A model generated the notes under the pieces. That model did not search any database, was not told the DNA's origin, and worked only from the letters and a program-made list of their open reading frames with translations. From Bacteroides fragilis (GTDB lineage: Bacteria > Bacteroidota > Bacteroidia > Bacteroidales > Bacteroidaceae), in NCBI RefSeq assembly GCF_019583405.1, contig NZ_SZUU01000001.1, forward strand, positions 310,001 to 374,000: DNA of 64,000 bases. Reading direction: 5' to 3'. Of the stretch, positions 36,137 through 45,622 are shown piece after piece. The number at the start of each line of letters is the position of its first letter. Positions within the stretch are counted from its first letter, which is position 1. The translations under genes were made by a program, and so were the position numbers.

Positions 36137-38776
36137 ATGAGACTAAAAACAATCCTACTGACCACTATGGCCACCGGTTCATTTTTGTGCGAGCCTGTTG
36201 CTGCTATGTGTATTGAGCCTCCCGCAACTTCTGAAATGGGATGGTTTTTGAAAAAGAGAAAAAGGAGTAATCCCCAAGACAGTGTTGAGGTTAAGAATGA
36301 GTATGAGAAATTAACGGGAAGCGATAGTGTCGTTCGTCGTGGTATGTTCAATATATACCAAAAGAAGAACGATTACTATTTTGAGGTTCCTTCCGCCTTG
36401 TTTGGGCGTGATATGCTGGTGGTGAATAAACTGCAACGGGTACCAGCAGAGCTGAATGAGGCCGGAGTGAATCGTGGAACTAATTATGAGAATCAGATGA
36501 TTCGCTTTGAACTGGATAAATCAGCTAATAAATTATTAATCCGTCAAAGTCGTCCGTTACCTATTTCACCATCTGAAGATGCCATTAGCCAATCGGTGAA
36601 GGATAATTATATTTCTCCGTTGATAGCCGGGTTTAAGGTAGAAGCATATAATAATGATTCTACCAGCGTATTGATTAAGGTGAACGATATATATGATGGT
36701 ACAGAGACAAGCATAAATAATGTATTTACCAATATTAATCTTGGCACATCAGCCATTAAGAACTTATCAAGAATTTTATCTATTAAATCCTTTGATAATA
36801 ATGTGGTAGCAACCTCGGAACTAACTACTCGTGTGACCGAAGGCACTACTACTATATATGTGACGGTGGAGGTTAGTTCCTCGATTTTGTTGCTTCCTGA
36901 AGTGCCGATGACCGGACGTCTGGATAATCCGCGTGTGGGATACTTCACTAATCCTTTGACTAACTTCAGTGACGGACAGCAACGGGTGAATAAAAAACAA
37001 TTTATCACTCGATGGCGTCTTGAACCTAAGCCTGAAGACCGGGAGGCGTATTTACGTGGAGAGTTGGTAGAACCCCGGAAACCGATTGTTTTTTATATAG
37101 AGAACTCGACACCTTGTCGTTGGAGGAAGTATATTAAACAAGGGATTGAGGACTGGCAAGTAGCCTTTGAGCGTGCCGGATTTAAAAATGCCATTATCGC
37201 TAAAGATATTACCGAAGATATGGAGGTGGATATGGACGATGTGAACTATTCGGTGCTGACTTATGCTGCATCTACCAAAGCCAATGCAATGGGACCTTCT
37301 ATTCTTGATCCGCGTTCGGGAGAAATCCTTGAGGCTGATATCATGTGGTGGCACAATGTACTTTCAATGCTTCAGGAATGGATTACAGTACAAACAGGCG
37401 TAGTACGTCCCGAAGCTCGTGGTGTTGCTTTACCGGATAGCCTGATGGGGGATGCCATGCGTTTTGTTGCCTGCCATGAAGTTGGACATTCGCTCGGACT
37501 GCGCCATAACATGATGGGTTCATGGGCTTTTCCTACAGATTCTCTTCGTTCGAAAACATTTACCGACCGAATGAATTCGACTTCATCGTCTATCATGGAT
37601 TATGCCCGCTTCAACTATGTGGCACAGCCGGGTGATGGTATAAAGGCGCTTTCTCCTCACATCGGGGCGTATGATATTTTTGCCATAGAATATGGTTATC
37701 GTTGGTATGGCAAGCAAACACCGGAGGAAGAAAAAGAACTGTTACAGGACTTTTTAGCGAAACATACCGATAGGCTTTATAAATATAGTGAAGCACAAGA
37801 TCCGCGGGATGCCGTTGATCCTCGTGCACAGAACGAAGATCTTGGCGATGATCCGATCCGTTCTTCACAGTACGGCATTGCTAATTTGAAATGTATTGTC
37901 CCTCAAATTATTCAATGGACAACTACCGGAGAGAAAGGACAGACGTACGAAGAGGCTTCTCGTTTGTATTATGCCGTTATTAATCAATGGAATAATTATC
38001 TCTATCATGTAATGGCGAATATCGGAGGTATTTATATTGAGAATACAACGGTGGGTGATGGTGAGAAAACTTATACGTTTGTGGAAAAGGAGAAGCAGCA
38101 GGCCGCCTTGAAGTTTTTGCTTGATGAGGTGCTATGCTATCCGAAATGGTTGTTTGACCCTGAAATAGCTCAATATACTTATCTGCTTAAAAATACTCCT
38201 TTGGGAGTAGTAGAGAATGCCCCGACACAAGTGCTGAAAAATGCACAGGCTTATGTTTTCTGGGATTTACTGTCGAATAATCGCCTGATGCGTATGCTTG
38301 AAAATGAATCAGTAAACGGGAAAAAAGCGTTCACGGCTGTTGAATTGATGGATGGTTTGCATAAAAGTATTTTTGCTGTAACAGAGCGTGGTGGATTGCC
38401 CGATGTGATGACCCGCAATTTGCAAAAAGGCTTTGTAGATGCATTGATTACTGCTGCTGCCGAAAGCGAAGGAGTGAAGGTGAACAAAAAGTTGACCGAT
38501 AACCATTTCTTGTTCGATCATCAGGCACCGCTTTGCAGTTGTGACGATCATGCACATCGTTCGGCATACGCCGACCGTATGGGGGCACGCCGTGAACTGA
38601 ATTTTTATGGTTCTCAGATAAATCGTATTTCCGATGCCATTTCAGTGAAACGGGGAGAGCTGCTCCGCATTAAAGATTTGCTCCAGAGCCGTCTGGGTAC
38701 ATCGGATGTAGCCACCAAATATCATTATAAAGATTTGATTTTGCGTATCAACACTGCGTTAGGCATTTCTAAGTAA
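36137..38776 (+). CDS. Secreted zinc metalloprotease with DUF5117/DUF5118-type domains
   Basis: A large exported protease of 879 residues. A signal peptide (about 1-23, ending EPVAA) is followed by an N-terminal beta region (DUF5118/5117 type) up to about residue 330. The metzincin-like catalytic domain has HEVGHSLGLRHN (first His about residue 447) and a Met-turn-like SSIMDYARF soon after. The long C-terminal region has the LCSCDDHAH segment. In Bacteroides such proteases commonly sit beside SusC/SusD pairs, as here (130 bp upstream). Extracellular or periplasmic breakdown of proteins or peptides for import is the inferred role. Confidence 0.82.
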   Translation: MRLKTILLTTMATGSFLCEPVAAMCIEPPATSEMGWFLKKRKRSNPQDSVEVKNEYEKLTGSDSVVRRGMFNIYQKKNDYYFEVPSALFGRDMLVVNKLQRVPAELNEAGVNRGTNYENQMIRFELDKSANKLLIRQSRPLPISPSEDAISQSVKDNYISPLIAGFKVEAYNNDSTSVLIKVNDIYDGTETSINNVFTNINLGTSAIKNLSRILSIKSFDNNVVATSELTTRVTEGTTTIYVTVEVSSSILLLPEVPMTGRLDNPRVGYFTNPLTNFSDGQQRVNKKQFITRWRLEPKPEDREAYLRGELVEPRKPIVFYIENSTPCRWRKYIKQGIEDWQVAFERAGFKNAIIAKDITEDMEVDMDDVNYSVLTYAASTKANAMGPSILDPRSGEILEADIMWWHNVLSMLQEWITVQTGVVRPEARGVALPDSLMGDAMRFVACHEVGHSLGLRHNMMGSWAFPTDSLRSKTFTDRMNSTSSSIMDYARFNYVAQPGDGIKALSPHIGAYDIFAIEYGYRWYGKQTPEEEKELLQDFLAKHTDRLYKYSEAQDPRDAVDPRAQNEDLGDDPIRSSQYGIANLKCIVPQIIQWTTTGEKGQTYEEASRLYYAVINQWNNYLYHVMANIGGIYIENTTVGDGEKTYTFVEKEKQQAALKFLLDEVLCYPKWLFDPEIAQYTYLLKNTPLGVVENAPTQVLKNAQAYVFWDLLSNNRLMRMLENESVNGKKAFTAVELMDGLHKSIFAVTERGGLPDVMTRNLQKGFVDALITAAAESEGVKVNKKLTDNHFLFDHQAPLCSCDDHAHRSAYADRMGARRELNFYGSQINRISDAISVKRGELLRIKDLLQSRLGTSDVATKYHYKDLILRINTALGISK

Positions 38777-38787
38777 ATACACCAAAA

Positions 38788-38850
38788 ACACAAAGTTCCC
38801 TCTGACAAACACTCAACGATTTTATTTGCTGAGCGAGGGGCTTTGTGTAT
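38788..38850 (+). terminator. Imperfect hairpin after the metalloprotease gene
   Basis: ACACAAAGTTCCCTC (38788-38802) pairs with GAGGGGCTTTGTGT (38835-38848) with two mismatches and a long loop. An A/T-rich tail follows. It may only partly terminate, leaving the SusC/SusD pair in the same transcript. Confidence 0.4.
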
Positions 38851-38906
38851 TTATATAAATAAAAGACAGTTTTCAAAATGAGTATTAATTTTATAGGATG
38901 TAACAA

Positions 38907-41900
38907 ATGAAAAGACACGTTTTTATTCTTTTATTGTCTTTTGTCGGAGCATTGACTTCTGCATTTGCCGCCGACAGGCAAGTTCAAGGAGTGGTGATCT
39001 CATCGGAAGATAATATGCCGTTGATAGGTGCTTCTGTCTATATAAAGGCAGAGGATCTGTCAAAAGACGGCAACTCTCCGACAATGACAGGAGTGATTAC
39101 CGACATAAATGGTAAATTCAATATTTCAGTACCCGAGGGAGTAACTCGTCTATTCTGTAGCTATGTAGGATATGATGTGCAGGAAATTAAGCTTGTTCCC
39201 GGGAAGAATCAATATGAAATAACTCTTTCTCCATCGGCACAAATGCTTGATGCAGTAGTAGTGACCGGTTATCAAACTGTAGAACGTCGTAAACTGACAG
39301 CTGCCGTTGGGAAGCTGAACATTTCGGATGAAACTATTGGTGCTGTAAAAAGTATCGACCAGGCATTGGCCGGACAAATTGCCGGACTTTCCGTAACCTC
39401 TACTTCCGGTGCACCCGGTGCACCGGCAAAAATACGTATTCGTGGAACTTCGTCATTAAATGGAACTCAGGATCCGTTGTGGGTTCTGGATGGTATTCCA
39501 TTGGAAGGTACGGATGTACCTCAGTCGGAGATCTTGAATGATATTTCTAATATACAACAGTCGTCTATTGCCGGATTGAATCCTGCGGATATTGAAAATA
39601 TTACCGTACTGAAGGATGCGGCTGCTACTGCCATTTACGGGGCTCGTGCTGCAAATGGTGTGATTGTGATAACTACTAAAAAAGGAAAAGTAGGGAAGCC
39701 GGTGATTAACTTTTCTTCAAAGTTTACTTATATGCCTACACTGAGTTCCAAGCGTTTGAATCTGTTGAACTCTCAGGAGAAAGTAGATCTGGAACTTGAA
39801 CTGCTCCGTTCTAATTTTGCCTATGGGAATAATAAGGGTGGAGTCTCTAAAATCATTTCCGGCTACGGTCTGACCGATGCATACAAAAACGGGGGCTGGG
39901 GAGCATTGACTTCTGAAGCGCAAGCCGATATCAACCGGTTACGGGATACTGAAACCGATTGGAATGATATTCTCTTTCGTGATGCTTTTAATCAGGAGTA
40001 TAGTTTGAGCCTTTCGGGAGGTAACGAACGTGTAACCTATTATACCTCTATCGGATATTATAAAGAAAACGGTAACGTAAAAGGTGTTGGGTTGGATCGT
40101 TTGAATATTGTAGCGAAGACTTCGTATAAAGTCAACCGCATGTTAAAGTTCGGTGCTTCTTTGTTTGCCAACCGTCGTAATAACAAAACTTACCTGACAG
40201 ATACGTACGGATTAGTGAATCCGGTTTACTATTCACGCAAGGCTAATCCATATTATCAGCCTTTCGACGCAAATGGAAATTACGTGTACGATTTCGATGT
40301 ACAAAATACTTCTGATACAGATTTAGGTTTTAATATTTTTGAGGAACGTAAAAATACATCGAACGAAGAGACGATCAATGCGATTTCATCTATTTTCGAT
40401 GCTGAACTGAGATTCAATGATAAGCTGAAGTTTACTACCCAGCTTGGGTTGCAATTAGATAAGGCCTCAAAAGAACAGATTGCCGACCAGGAAAGTTTCT
40501 CAATGCGTTTAACCCGTAAGAACAGTAAATATTGGGATTCTGCTTCTCAAAGCAACAAATACTTCATACCGGACGGAGGCGTGCACAAAGCATATGAAAA
40601 CACGAATTCTCAGATTACCTGGAAGGCAATGGGAGAATATCGGGATAGCTTCAATGATATTCATGAACTGGAAATAATGGTGGGTACTGAATTGCGTAAA
40701 ACCTGGTATGAGACACTCTTTTCCGCGGGATATGGCTTCGACAGACAGACGTTGACTACGAAGCCGGTTATCTTTCCGGACGAAGATCGTGCCAAACAAT
40801 TTCCACTCCATAAGAAAACGTATAAAGAGAATGCTTATGTTTCTTTCTTCTCCACAGCTTCCTATTCGTTGATGAACCGTTATACATTCGGAGGAAGCAT
40901 CCGTTTTGACGGTTCGGATTTATTTGGTGTCGATAAGAAGTACCGTTATCTCCCTCTGTATTCAATAAGTGGATTATGGCGGTTATCGAATGAACCTTTT
41001 ATGCAGGGAGCCAGAAAGTGGATGGATAATCTTGCATTCCGTGCTTCATATGGTATTCAGGGAAATATAGATAAAAACACTTCTCCTTTCTTGTTGGGCA
41101 AATATGTGGTAGACAATATTTTACCGGGTGGATCCGAACATATGATCGATATAAACTCGGCTCCGAACAAGAAGCTTCGTTGGGAGAAAACTCAATCCGT
41201 GAATGTTGGGTTTGATTTCTCGGTACTCAATCAGGCAATTAACCTGAGTGTGGATTATTACTATCGTAAAGGTACAGATCTGATCGGAAGACAAATGTTG
41301 CCTCTTGAAACCGGTTTTGTTTCGACCAGTGTCAATTGGGCGAGTATGACCAATAAAGGTGTGGAAGTATCTCTTTCCACACGAAACGTTGCTACCAAAA
41401 ATTTCTCATGGTATACGAACTTCAACTTTGCCTACAATAACAACAAGGTATTGCAGGAAGCTATTCCGGAGGCTCAGACTACTCCGGGGCGTGAAGGATA
41501 TCCGGTCAGTGCTATTTTTGCGATAAAGACTGCCGGATTGGATGCGGATGGTTATCCTCTGTTCTATGATAAAGAAGGGAAGAAGGTTACTTTGAAAGAA
41601 CTGTATCGCTTACAGGATCCTTATGGATTAGGTTTTACGGTTAGTTCGGATGTAACTCCGGCAGAAGAACGTGGATTTTATTCATATATGGGCTCGGGAG
41701 ATACTCCTTATACCGGTGGTCTGATTAATACATTCAGTTATAAAAACTGGGAATTGACAGCGAATTTATCCTTTAATTTAGGAGGATATGTACGTACGAC
41801 CCCTTCTTATAACTCTATCAATTTTGATCGGGGACAGAATGTGAATCGTGACATTTTGGATCGTTGGACTCCGGAAAACACCGACGGATATTTACCGGCA

Positions 41901-42212
41901 TTGATTACCAGTGAAAAACGTGCTGATGAGTATTATTGGTATGATCAAAAGAGTGATATATATCGGCATCTGGATATTTGGGTGAAGAAGCTGAACTATT
42001 TCCGTTTGCAAAATCTGCGTTTAGGTTATCGTTTACCGGAGAAAATGACCAAAGCTTTGGGAATGGGATCAGCTTCGGTAGCTATTGAAGGACGTAATCT
42101 ACTTGTATTTGGTTCAAGCTACAAGAATTTCCTCGATCCGGAATCAATGTACAATCCGTATGCACCGCCCATTCCTAAATCAGTAACGTTTAGCTTGAAT
42201 TTGAATTTTTAA
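38907..42212 (+). CDS. SusC/RagA-family TonB-dependent transporter
   Basis: An outer-membrane importer of 1,101 residues that works with the SusD-like lipoprotein downstream. A signal peptide (ending SAFAA) is followed by a carboxypeptidase-regulatory-like domain (about 27-115), the TonB-box region VVVTGYQTVERRKLT, the plug (IRIRGTSSLNGTQDPLWVLDG, then TVLKDAAATAIYGARAANGVI) and a 22-strand barrel ending in the aromatic SLNLNF tail. No sigma/anti-sigma pair or glycoside hydrolase cluster accompanies it. The metalloprotease upstream points to peptides rather than polysaccharide as substrate. Confidence 0.92.
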   Translation: MKRHVFILLLSFVGALTSAFAADRQVQGVVISSEDNMPLIGASVYIKAEDLSKDGNSPTMTGVITDINGKFNISVPEGVTRLFCSYVGYDVQEIKLVPGKNQYEITLSPSAQMLDAVVVTGYQTVERRKLTAAVGKLNISDETIGAVKSIDQALAGQIAGLSVTSTSGAPGAPAKIRIRGTSSLNGTQDPLWVLDGIPLEGTDVPQSEILNDISNIQQSSIAGLNPADIENITVLKDAAATAIYGARAANGVIVITTKKGKVGKPVINFSSKFTYMPTLSSKRLNLLNSQEKVDLELELLRSNFAYGNNKGGVSKIISGYGLTDAYKNGGWGALTSEAQADINRLRDTETDWNDILFRDAFNQEYSLSLSGGNERVTYYTSIGYYKENGNVKGVGLDRLNIVAKTSYKVNRMLKFGASLFANRRNNKTYLTDTYGLVNPVYYSRKANPYYQPFDANGNYVYDFDVQNTSDTDLGFNIFEERKNTSNEETINAISSIFDAELRFNDKLKFTTQLGLQLDKASKEQIADQESFSMRLTRKNSKYWDSASQSNKYFIPDGGVHKAYENTNSQITWKAMGEYRDSFNDIHELEIMVGTELRKTWYETLFSAGYGFDRQTLTTKPVIFPDEDRAKQFPLHKKTYKENAYVSFFSTASYSLMNRYTFGGSIRFDGSDLFGVDKKYRYLPLYSISGLWRLSNEPFMQGARKWMDNLAFRASYGIQGNIDKNTSPFLLGKYVVDNILPGGSEHMIDINSAPNKKLRWEKTQSVNVGFDFSVLNQAINLSVDYYYRKGTDLIGRQMLPLETGFVSTSVNWASMTNKGVEVSLSTRNVATKNFSWYTNFNFAYNNNKVLQEAIPEAQTTPGREGYPVSAIFAIKTAGLDADGYPLFYDKEGKKVTLKELYRLQDPYGLGFTVSSDVTPAEERGFYSYMGSGDTPYTGGLINTFSYKNWELTANLSFNLGGYVRTTPSYNSINFDRGQNVNRDILDRWTPENTDGYLPALITSEKRADEYYWYDQKSDIYRHLDIWVKKLNYFRLQNLRLGYRLPEKMTKALGMGSASVAIEGRNLLVFGSSYKNFLDPESMYNPYAPPIPKSVTFSLNLNF

Positions 42213-42233
42213 TCATTAAGCAGAAAAAAGAAG

Positions 42234-43565
42234 ATGAAAAAAATATATGTTTTGACTTTGTTGAGTTGTCTGTTGATGCTATCTGCCTGTGATAGTTATC
42301 TGGACATAAAACCGGTGGGAAGCGTGATCCCCCAAACTGCTGAAGAGTATCGCGCTTTATTGGCGCGTGCTTATCTGAATGTACCGAAGGACCGCGGACA
42401 AGCTTGTTTCCGTTCGGACGAGATGATGGTGAATGATAATGAATACGACCGGAATTCATTCGGAGACATCGAACGTTGGAATGATGTTTCTCCGTTTCCG
42501 GGAACGAGTCAGTTTACCTGGTCCAATTTCTATAATGTACTTTTTATAGCTAACCAATTGATCGAGAATGAAAAAGAAATTACAGAGGGTACTCCTGAAG
42601 TAGTGAACCAGCTGGTGGGGGAGGCTTATCTGCTTCGTGCTTATATGCATTTTGTTTTGGTAAACTTACATGGTCAGCCATATACTAAGCCCGGAGCCTT
42701 AAGTTCAAAGTCAGTACCTTTGAAGTTGGATACGGATATTGAAAAGACATTAGGACGCAATACTGTAGAAGAAGTTTATATTTCTATTTTGTCAGATATC
42801 GAACGGGCTCGTGAACTGATAAACAAAGAAGAATGGGAAACGGTTTTCTCTTATCGGTTCAGCGTTTTGGCAGTAGATGCATTGCAGGCTCGTGTCAGCC
42901 TATATATGGGTGAGTGGCAGAAATGTCTTGAATCTGCCGAAGCAGTATTAGCAAAAAAATCTGTTCTTGTTGATATGAACGAAGACTCCTTTGTTCTGCC
43001 TAATCATTTTGAATCAGTTGAAACCATAACGGCATTGGAGCAAGTTATGAGTTCAGTGGTCAATAACGCCGCATGGGCTCCTGCCTCTTTTCTTACTATT
43101 TATCAGGAAGGTGACAGGAGATTGGCTGCCTATTTTGCTGCTCCCGATGAAAATGGAAATAGAAAGAGTTCTAAAGGAGGGAAAAGAGATTACTCCTGTA
43201 CTTTCCGTGTAGGTGAACTTTATCTTAATGCAGCCGAGGCTGCTGCGCGTCTGGACAAATTGCCGCAGGCACGTACACGTCTTTTGGAACTGATGCAGAA
43301 ACGTTACACTCCCGTAGCTTATGTTGAGAAAAAAAATGCTGTGAATACAATGGATAAAGATGCTTTGATTGGTGAAATATTGAATGAACGTGCCCGTGAA
43401 CTTGCTTTTGAGGGACATCGCTGGTTTGACCTTCGTCGTACTACGCGTCCACGGATTGTGAAAGTCCTCCAAGGCGAAACCTATATACTGGAACAGGATG
43501 ATCCACGCTATACGATTCCTATTCCGAAAGATGCTATTGCTGCCAATCCGGGATTAGCCAACTAA
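42234..43565 (+). CDS. SusD/RagB-family nutrient-binding lipoprotein
   Basis: A 443-residue surface lipoprotein (lipobox LSAC, Cys about residue 19) 21 bp after the SusC-like gene, acting as its lid and substrate binder. It begins with DSYLDIKPVGSVIPQTAEEYRAL, the usual SusD start. TPR-like helices follow (EAYLLRAYMHFVLVNLHGQPY). The RagB C-terminal block has NERARELAFEGHRWFDLRRT, which is diagnostic for the family. At 443 residues it is shorter than the 500-550 of glycan SusD proteins, closer to the RagB type. Confidence 0.9.
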   Translation: MKKIYVLTLLSCLLMLSACDSYLDIKPVGSVIPQTAEEYRALLARAYLNVPKDRGQACFRSDEMMVNDNEYDRNSFGDIERWNDVSPFPGTSQFTWSNFYNVLFIANQLIENEKEITEGTPEVVNQLVGEAYLLRAYMHFVLVNLHGQPYTKPGALSSKSVPLKLDTDIEKTLGRNTVEEVYISILSDIERARELINKEEWETVFSYRFSVLAVDALQARVSLYMGEWQKCLESAEAVLAKKSVLVDMNEDSFVLPNHFESVETITALEQVMSSVVNNAAWAPASFLTIYQEGDRRLAAYFAAPDENGNRKSSKGGKRDYSCTFRVGELYLNAAEAAARLDKLPQARTRLLELMQKRYTPVAYVEKKNAVNTMDKDALIGEILNERARELAFEGHRWFDLRRTTRPRIVKVLQGETYILEQDDPRYTIPIPKDAIAANPGLAN

Positions 43566-43599
43566 TACACATGAAGATCTAAAAAAGCACACACAACCC

Positions 43600-43639
43600 A
43601 AGCCGCAGAGTCTATAAAAAGACTTTGCGGCTTTTTTTA
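43600..43639 (+). terminator. Rho-independent terminator after SusD
   Basis: AAGCCGCAGAGTC pairs with GACTTTGCGGCTT (13 bp, one G-U) around an 8-base loop, with seven Ts after it. It ends the protease/SusC/SusD transcript. Confidence 0.9.
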
Positions 43640-43837
43640 TTTGTAATTTATCGCTGTGCCCTAATAACGTAGCTTACGTTAGTATTGATTTAGAATGAAA
43701 CTTTACTTGTCAGAAAAGTAATTATCTCCTTTCAGAATGTATGAACGGAATTCAGGGGATACAAATTGATTATTTTATTTATATATCTGCAAATTAGATG
43801 ATTAGAATGCTTTGTTGCTTGTCGGTCAAAGCTTTGT

Positions 43838-43854
43838 TTTAACACAGTGTTAAA
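43838..43854. repeat. 17-bp palindrome in gene-free region
   Basis: TTTAACAC-A-GTGTTAAA, perfect 8-1-8; including the flanks it extends to 14-base arms with two mismatches (CTTTGT on the left, GCAAGG on the right). It has operator geometry and lies about 220 bp from any gene end. The region 43640-44060 has no coding sequence I can support. Confidence 0.45.
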
Positions 43855-43902
43855 GCAAGGCTTTTGATGATAAAGAAGAAGTCTTTTAAGTGCAAAAGAT
43901 TT

Positions 43903-43937
43903 ATTCTTTGTATTAAAGAATAGAATTCTTTAAGAAT
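43903..43937. repeat. Alternating inverted repeats (switch-like arms)
   Basis: ATTCTTT (43903-43909), AAAGAAT (43915-43921), ATTCTTT (43925-43931) and AAGAAT (43932-43937) alternate, so the second arm can pair with either the first or the third. That is the layout of an attenuator or of a small structured RNA, but the arms are short and A/T-rich. Confidence 0.3.
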
Positions 43938-44067
43938 GGTATTAACATTGTTAATTGGGAATCTTTCCGAAATTAGGAATCACGTTATTCTATTTTTATA
44001 GTATAAATGTTGATGTGAAAAAATCACTATTAAAGTCAGCTTTATATAACTTATTTAAGGCATATAA

Positions 44068-44131
44068 ATAAAAAAGGAGTACCGCCGTACTCCAACCTTT
44101 GTTAACCTTAAAATCTAATACTATGAAAAAC
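44068..44131 (-). ncRNA. Candidate small RNA, about 64 nt, with its own promoter and terminator
   Basis: On the minus strand a promoter (listed separately, 44138-44168) would start transcription near 44131. The transcript would run through a stretch without a long open frame into a perfect terminator hairpin: GGAGTAC (44087-44093) - GGCG - GTACTCC (44076-44082), followed by a run of Ts. Promoter, short body and terminator are all in the right order and spacing within about 100 bases. I cannot name the RNA family. On the plus strand the same stretch gives only a 10-codon frame, which I consider less likely. Confidence 0.6.
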
Positions 44132-44137
44132 ACAATG

Positions 44138-44168
44138 CAAATATACACACGATAAATTAATCTGCAAA
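44138..44168 (-). promoter_or_regulatory. Promoter of the candidate small RNA
   Basis: On the minus strand TTTG (44165-44168) and TATATTTG (44138-44145) are separated by 19 bases: full matches to both Bacteroidales promoter boxes at the preferred spacing. Confidence 0.65.
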
Positions 44169-44339
44169 CTATCCAAGAAAAAAAACATGCTTTATAACAT
44201 AATTTAAACAAATCAGAATCTATCGCAGCTATCTAAATAAGTTTTTTCACATTGTTTTCGTACAGAAAGAGCATATAGGTAGGTATTGTTTTGCTTTATT
44301 TTCTTTACGGAGATGTGACCCGTATATTGGGTAAGTTAC

Positions 44340-44744
44340 CTATTCCAACTTTTCCAGATAGATGTCTCTAAGTTCTTGCAGCCTAATATTCCTTATTTTC
44401 CAATCCATGTGTATACGCTATTTCCCGGATTTTCATTCTGGCAGATGTTCAGCATTTCTTCCGGCTGTTTAATACTCGTTTAATCATACTGCGTTGTTTG
44501 TCGTCCATAAATAAATGTTCCTTGCAATATTGTAATTCGATGTCAGTTATGCGCTTGCTGATAAAAGTGATAATGCGATGGGATGTTCTTTCTCAAAGAT
44601 TCCCTCGTTCATGGCATAAAATAATTGGGTAATATGTGATTTTACTGTTTTCATGTACTTCTGAATTTTGTGCAAAAATAAGGGATTTTTCTGCCAAATT
44701 GAGGCATAGTTGTATTTTTGTATGTCAACGGCTTGTATAAACAT
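44340..44744 (-). pseudogene. Decayed coding relic, unknown family
   Basis: On the minus strand, coding-like segments follow each other in shifting frames: one beginning MKTVKSHITQLFYAMNEGIF (near 44654), one with RITDIELQYCKEHLFMDDKQ (near 44530), then MKIREIAYTHGLENKEY (near 44435) and LQELRDIYLEKLE ending at a TAG near 44341. The order and composition suggest one small soluble protein with several frameshifts. I could not assign it to a family. Confidence 0.3.
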
Positions 44745-44839
44745 ATATTCGTACGGAGTGTTATAAACAGAAGTTGGTGAAATGGAAACATTATTGTATC
44801 TTTATCACCTGTAACAGTATACAGGAAGGAGTTTGAATT

Positions 44840-45622
44840 ATGGAGTTGCGTACAGTCGATGTCACTCGTTACATTATGCCGCTGCGTGAGGGTGGTTCTC
44901 TACCGGCGCTGGCCGAAGCTGATGATGGTTTTAAATATGTTGTTAAGTTTCGGGGTGCAGGGCACGGAACTAAAGCACTGATAGCAGAATTGATTGGTGG
45001 TGAGATTGCACGGATGTTGGGCTTTCGTCTGCCGGAGTTGGTCTTTTTGAATTTAGATGAAGCTTTTGGACGTTCGGAAGGCGACGAAGAGATACAGGAC
45101 TTATTGCAGGGAAGCCGGGGATTGAATCTGGGTTTGCATTTTCTTTCAGGCGCTTTACCATTCGATCCGGTTGTTACTGAGATCGACGGCAAACTGGCGT
45201 CACAGGTTGTATGGCTGGATGCGTTATTGACTAATGTGGACCGTACCACGAAAAATACCAATATGCTTATGTGGCATAAAGAGTTGTGGCTGATAGATCA
45301 TGGTGCCTCTCTCTTTTTTCAGCATTCGTGGGTCAATTGGCACAAACATGCAATGAGTCCTTTTACTCAGATTAAAGATCATGCTCTATTGCCGCAAGCC
45401 GATAAGTTGGAGGAGGTGGATGCCGAATTTCGGGTATTACTGACATCGGAGAAGATTCGTGAGATCGTAAATTTGATTCCGGATGACTGGGTGGAGTGGC
45501 GTGACAAAAATGAAACTCCCCAAGATATCCGTGATATCTATTACCAATTTCTTATAGAAAGGATAGAACATTCTGAAACATTTGTAAAAGAAGCAAAACA
45601 TGCCAGAGAAGCATATTTATGA
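44840..45622 (+). CDS. HipA-like kinase (HipA_2 type)
   Basis: A 260-residue protein with the compact HipA-like kinase fold. K36 in VVKF is the likely ATP-binding lysine. GHGTKAL (41-47) is a glycine-rich loop. The catalytic loop is NVDRTTKNTN (D134, N139) and the metal-binding motif is LIDHG (D153). It lacks the N-terminal subdomain of full HipA toxins (about 440 residues) and has no HipB-type HTH partner. Its 3' end overlaps the DUF3037 gene by 23 bases, a pairing seen in many bacteria. Substrate unknown; whether it is a toxin has not been shown by anything in the sequence. Confidence 0.75.
   Translation: MELRTVDVTRYIMPLREGGSLPALAEADDGFKYVVKFRGAGHGTKALIAELIGGEIARMLGFRLPELVFLNLDEAFGRSEGDEEIQDLLQGSRGLNLGLHFLSGALPFDPVVTEIDGKLASQVVWLDALLTNVDRTTKNTNMLMWHKELWLIDHGASLFFQHSWVNWHKHAMSPFTQIKDHALLPQADKLEEVDAEFRVLLTSEKIREIVNLIPDDWVEWRDKNETPQDIRDIYYQFLIERIEHSETFVKEAKHAREAYL

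Noticed and set aside
44123..44155. A 10-codon frame (MKNTMQIYTR) that could be a leader peptide on the plus strand
   Set aside because: No gene follows it for about 700 bases, and the same bases are better explained by the minus-strand promoter and small RNA.
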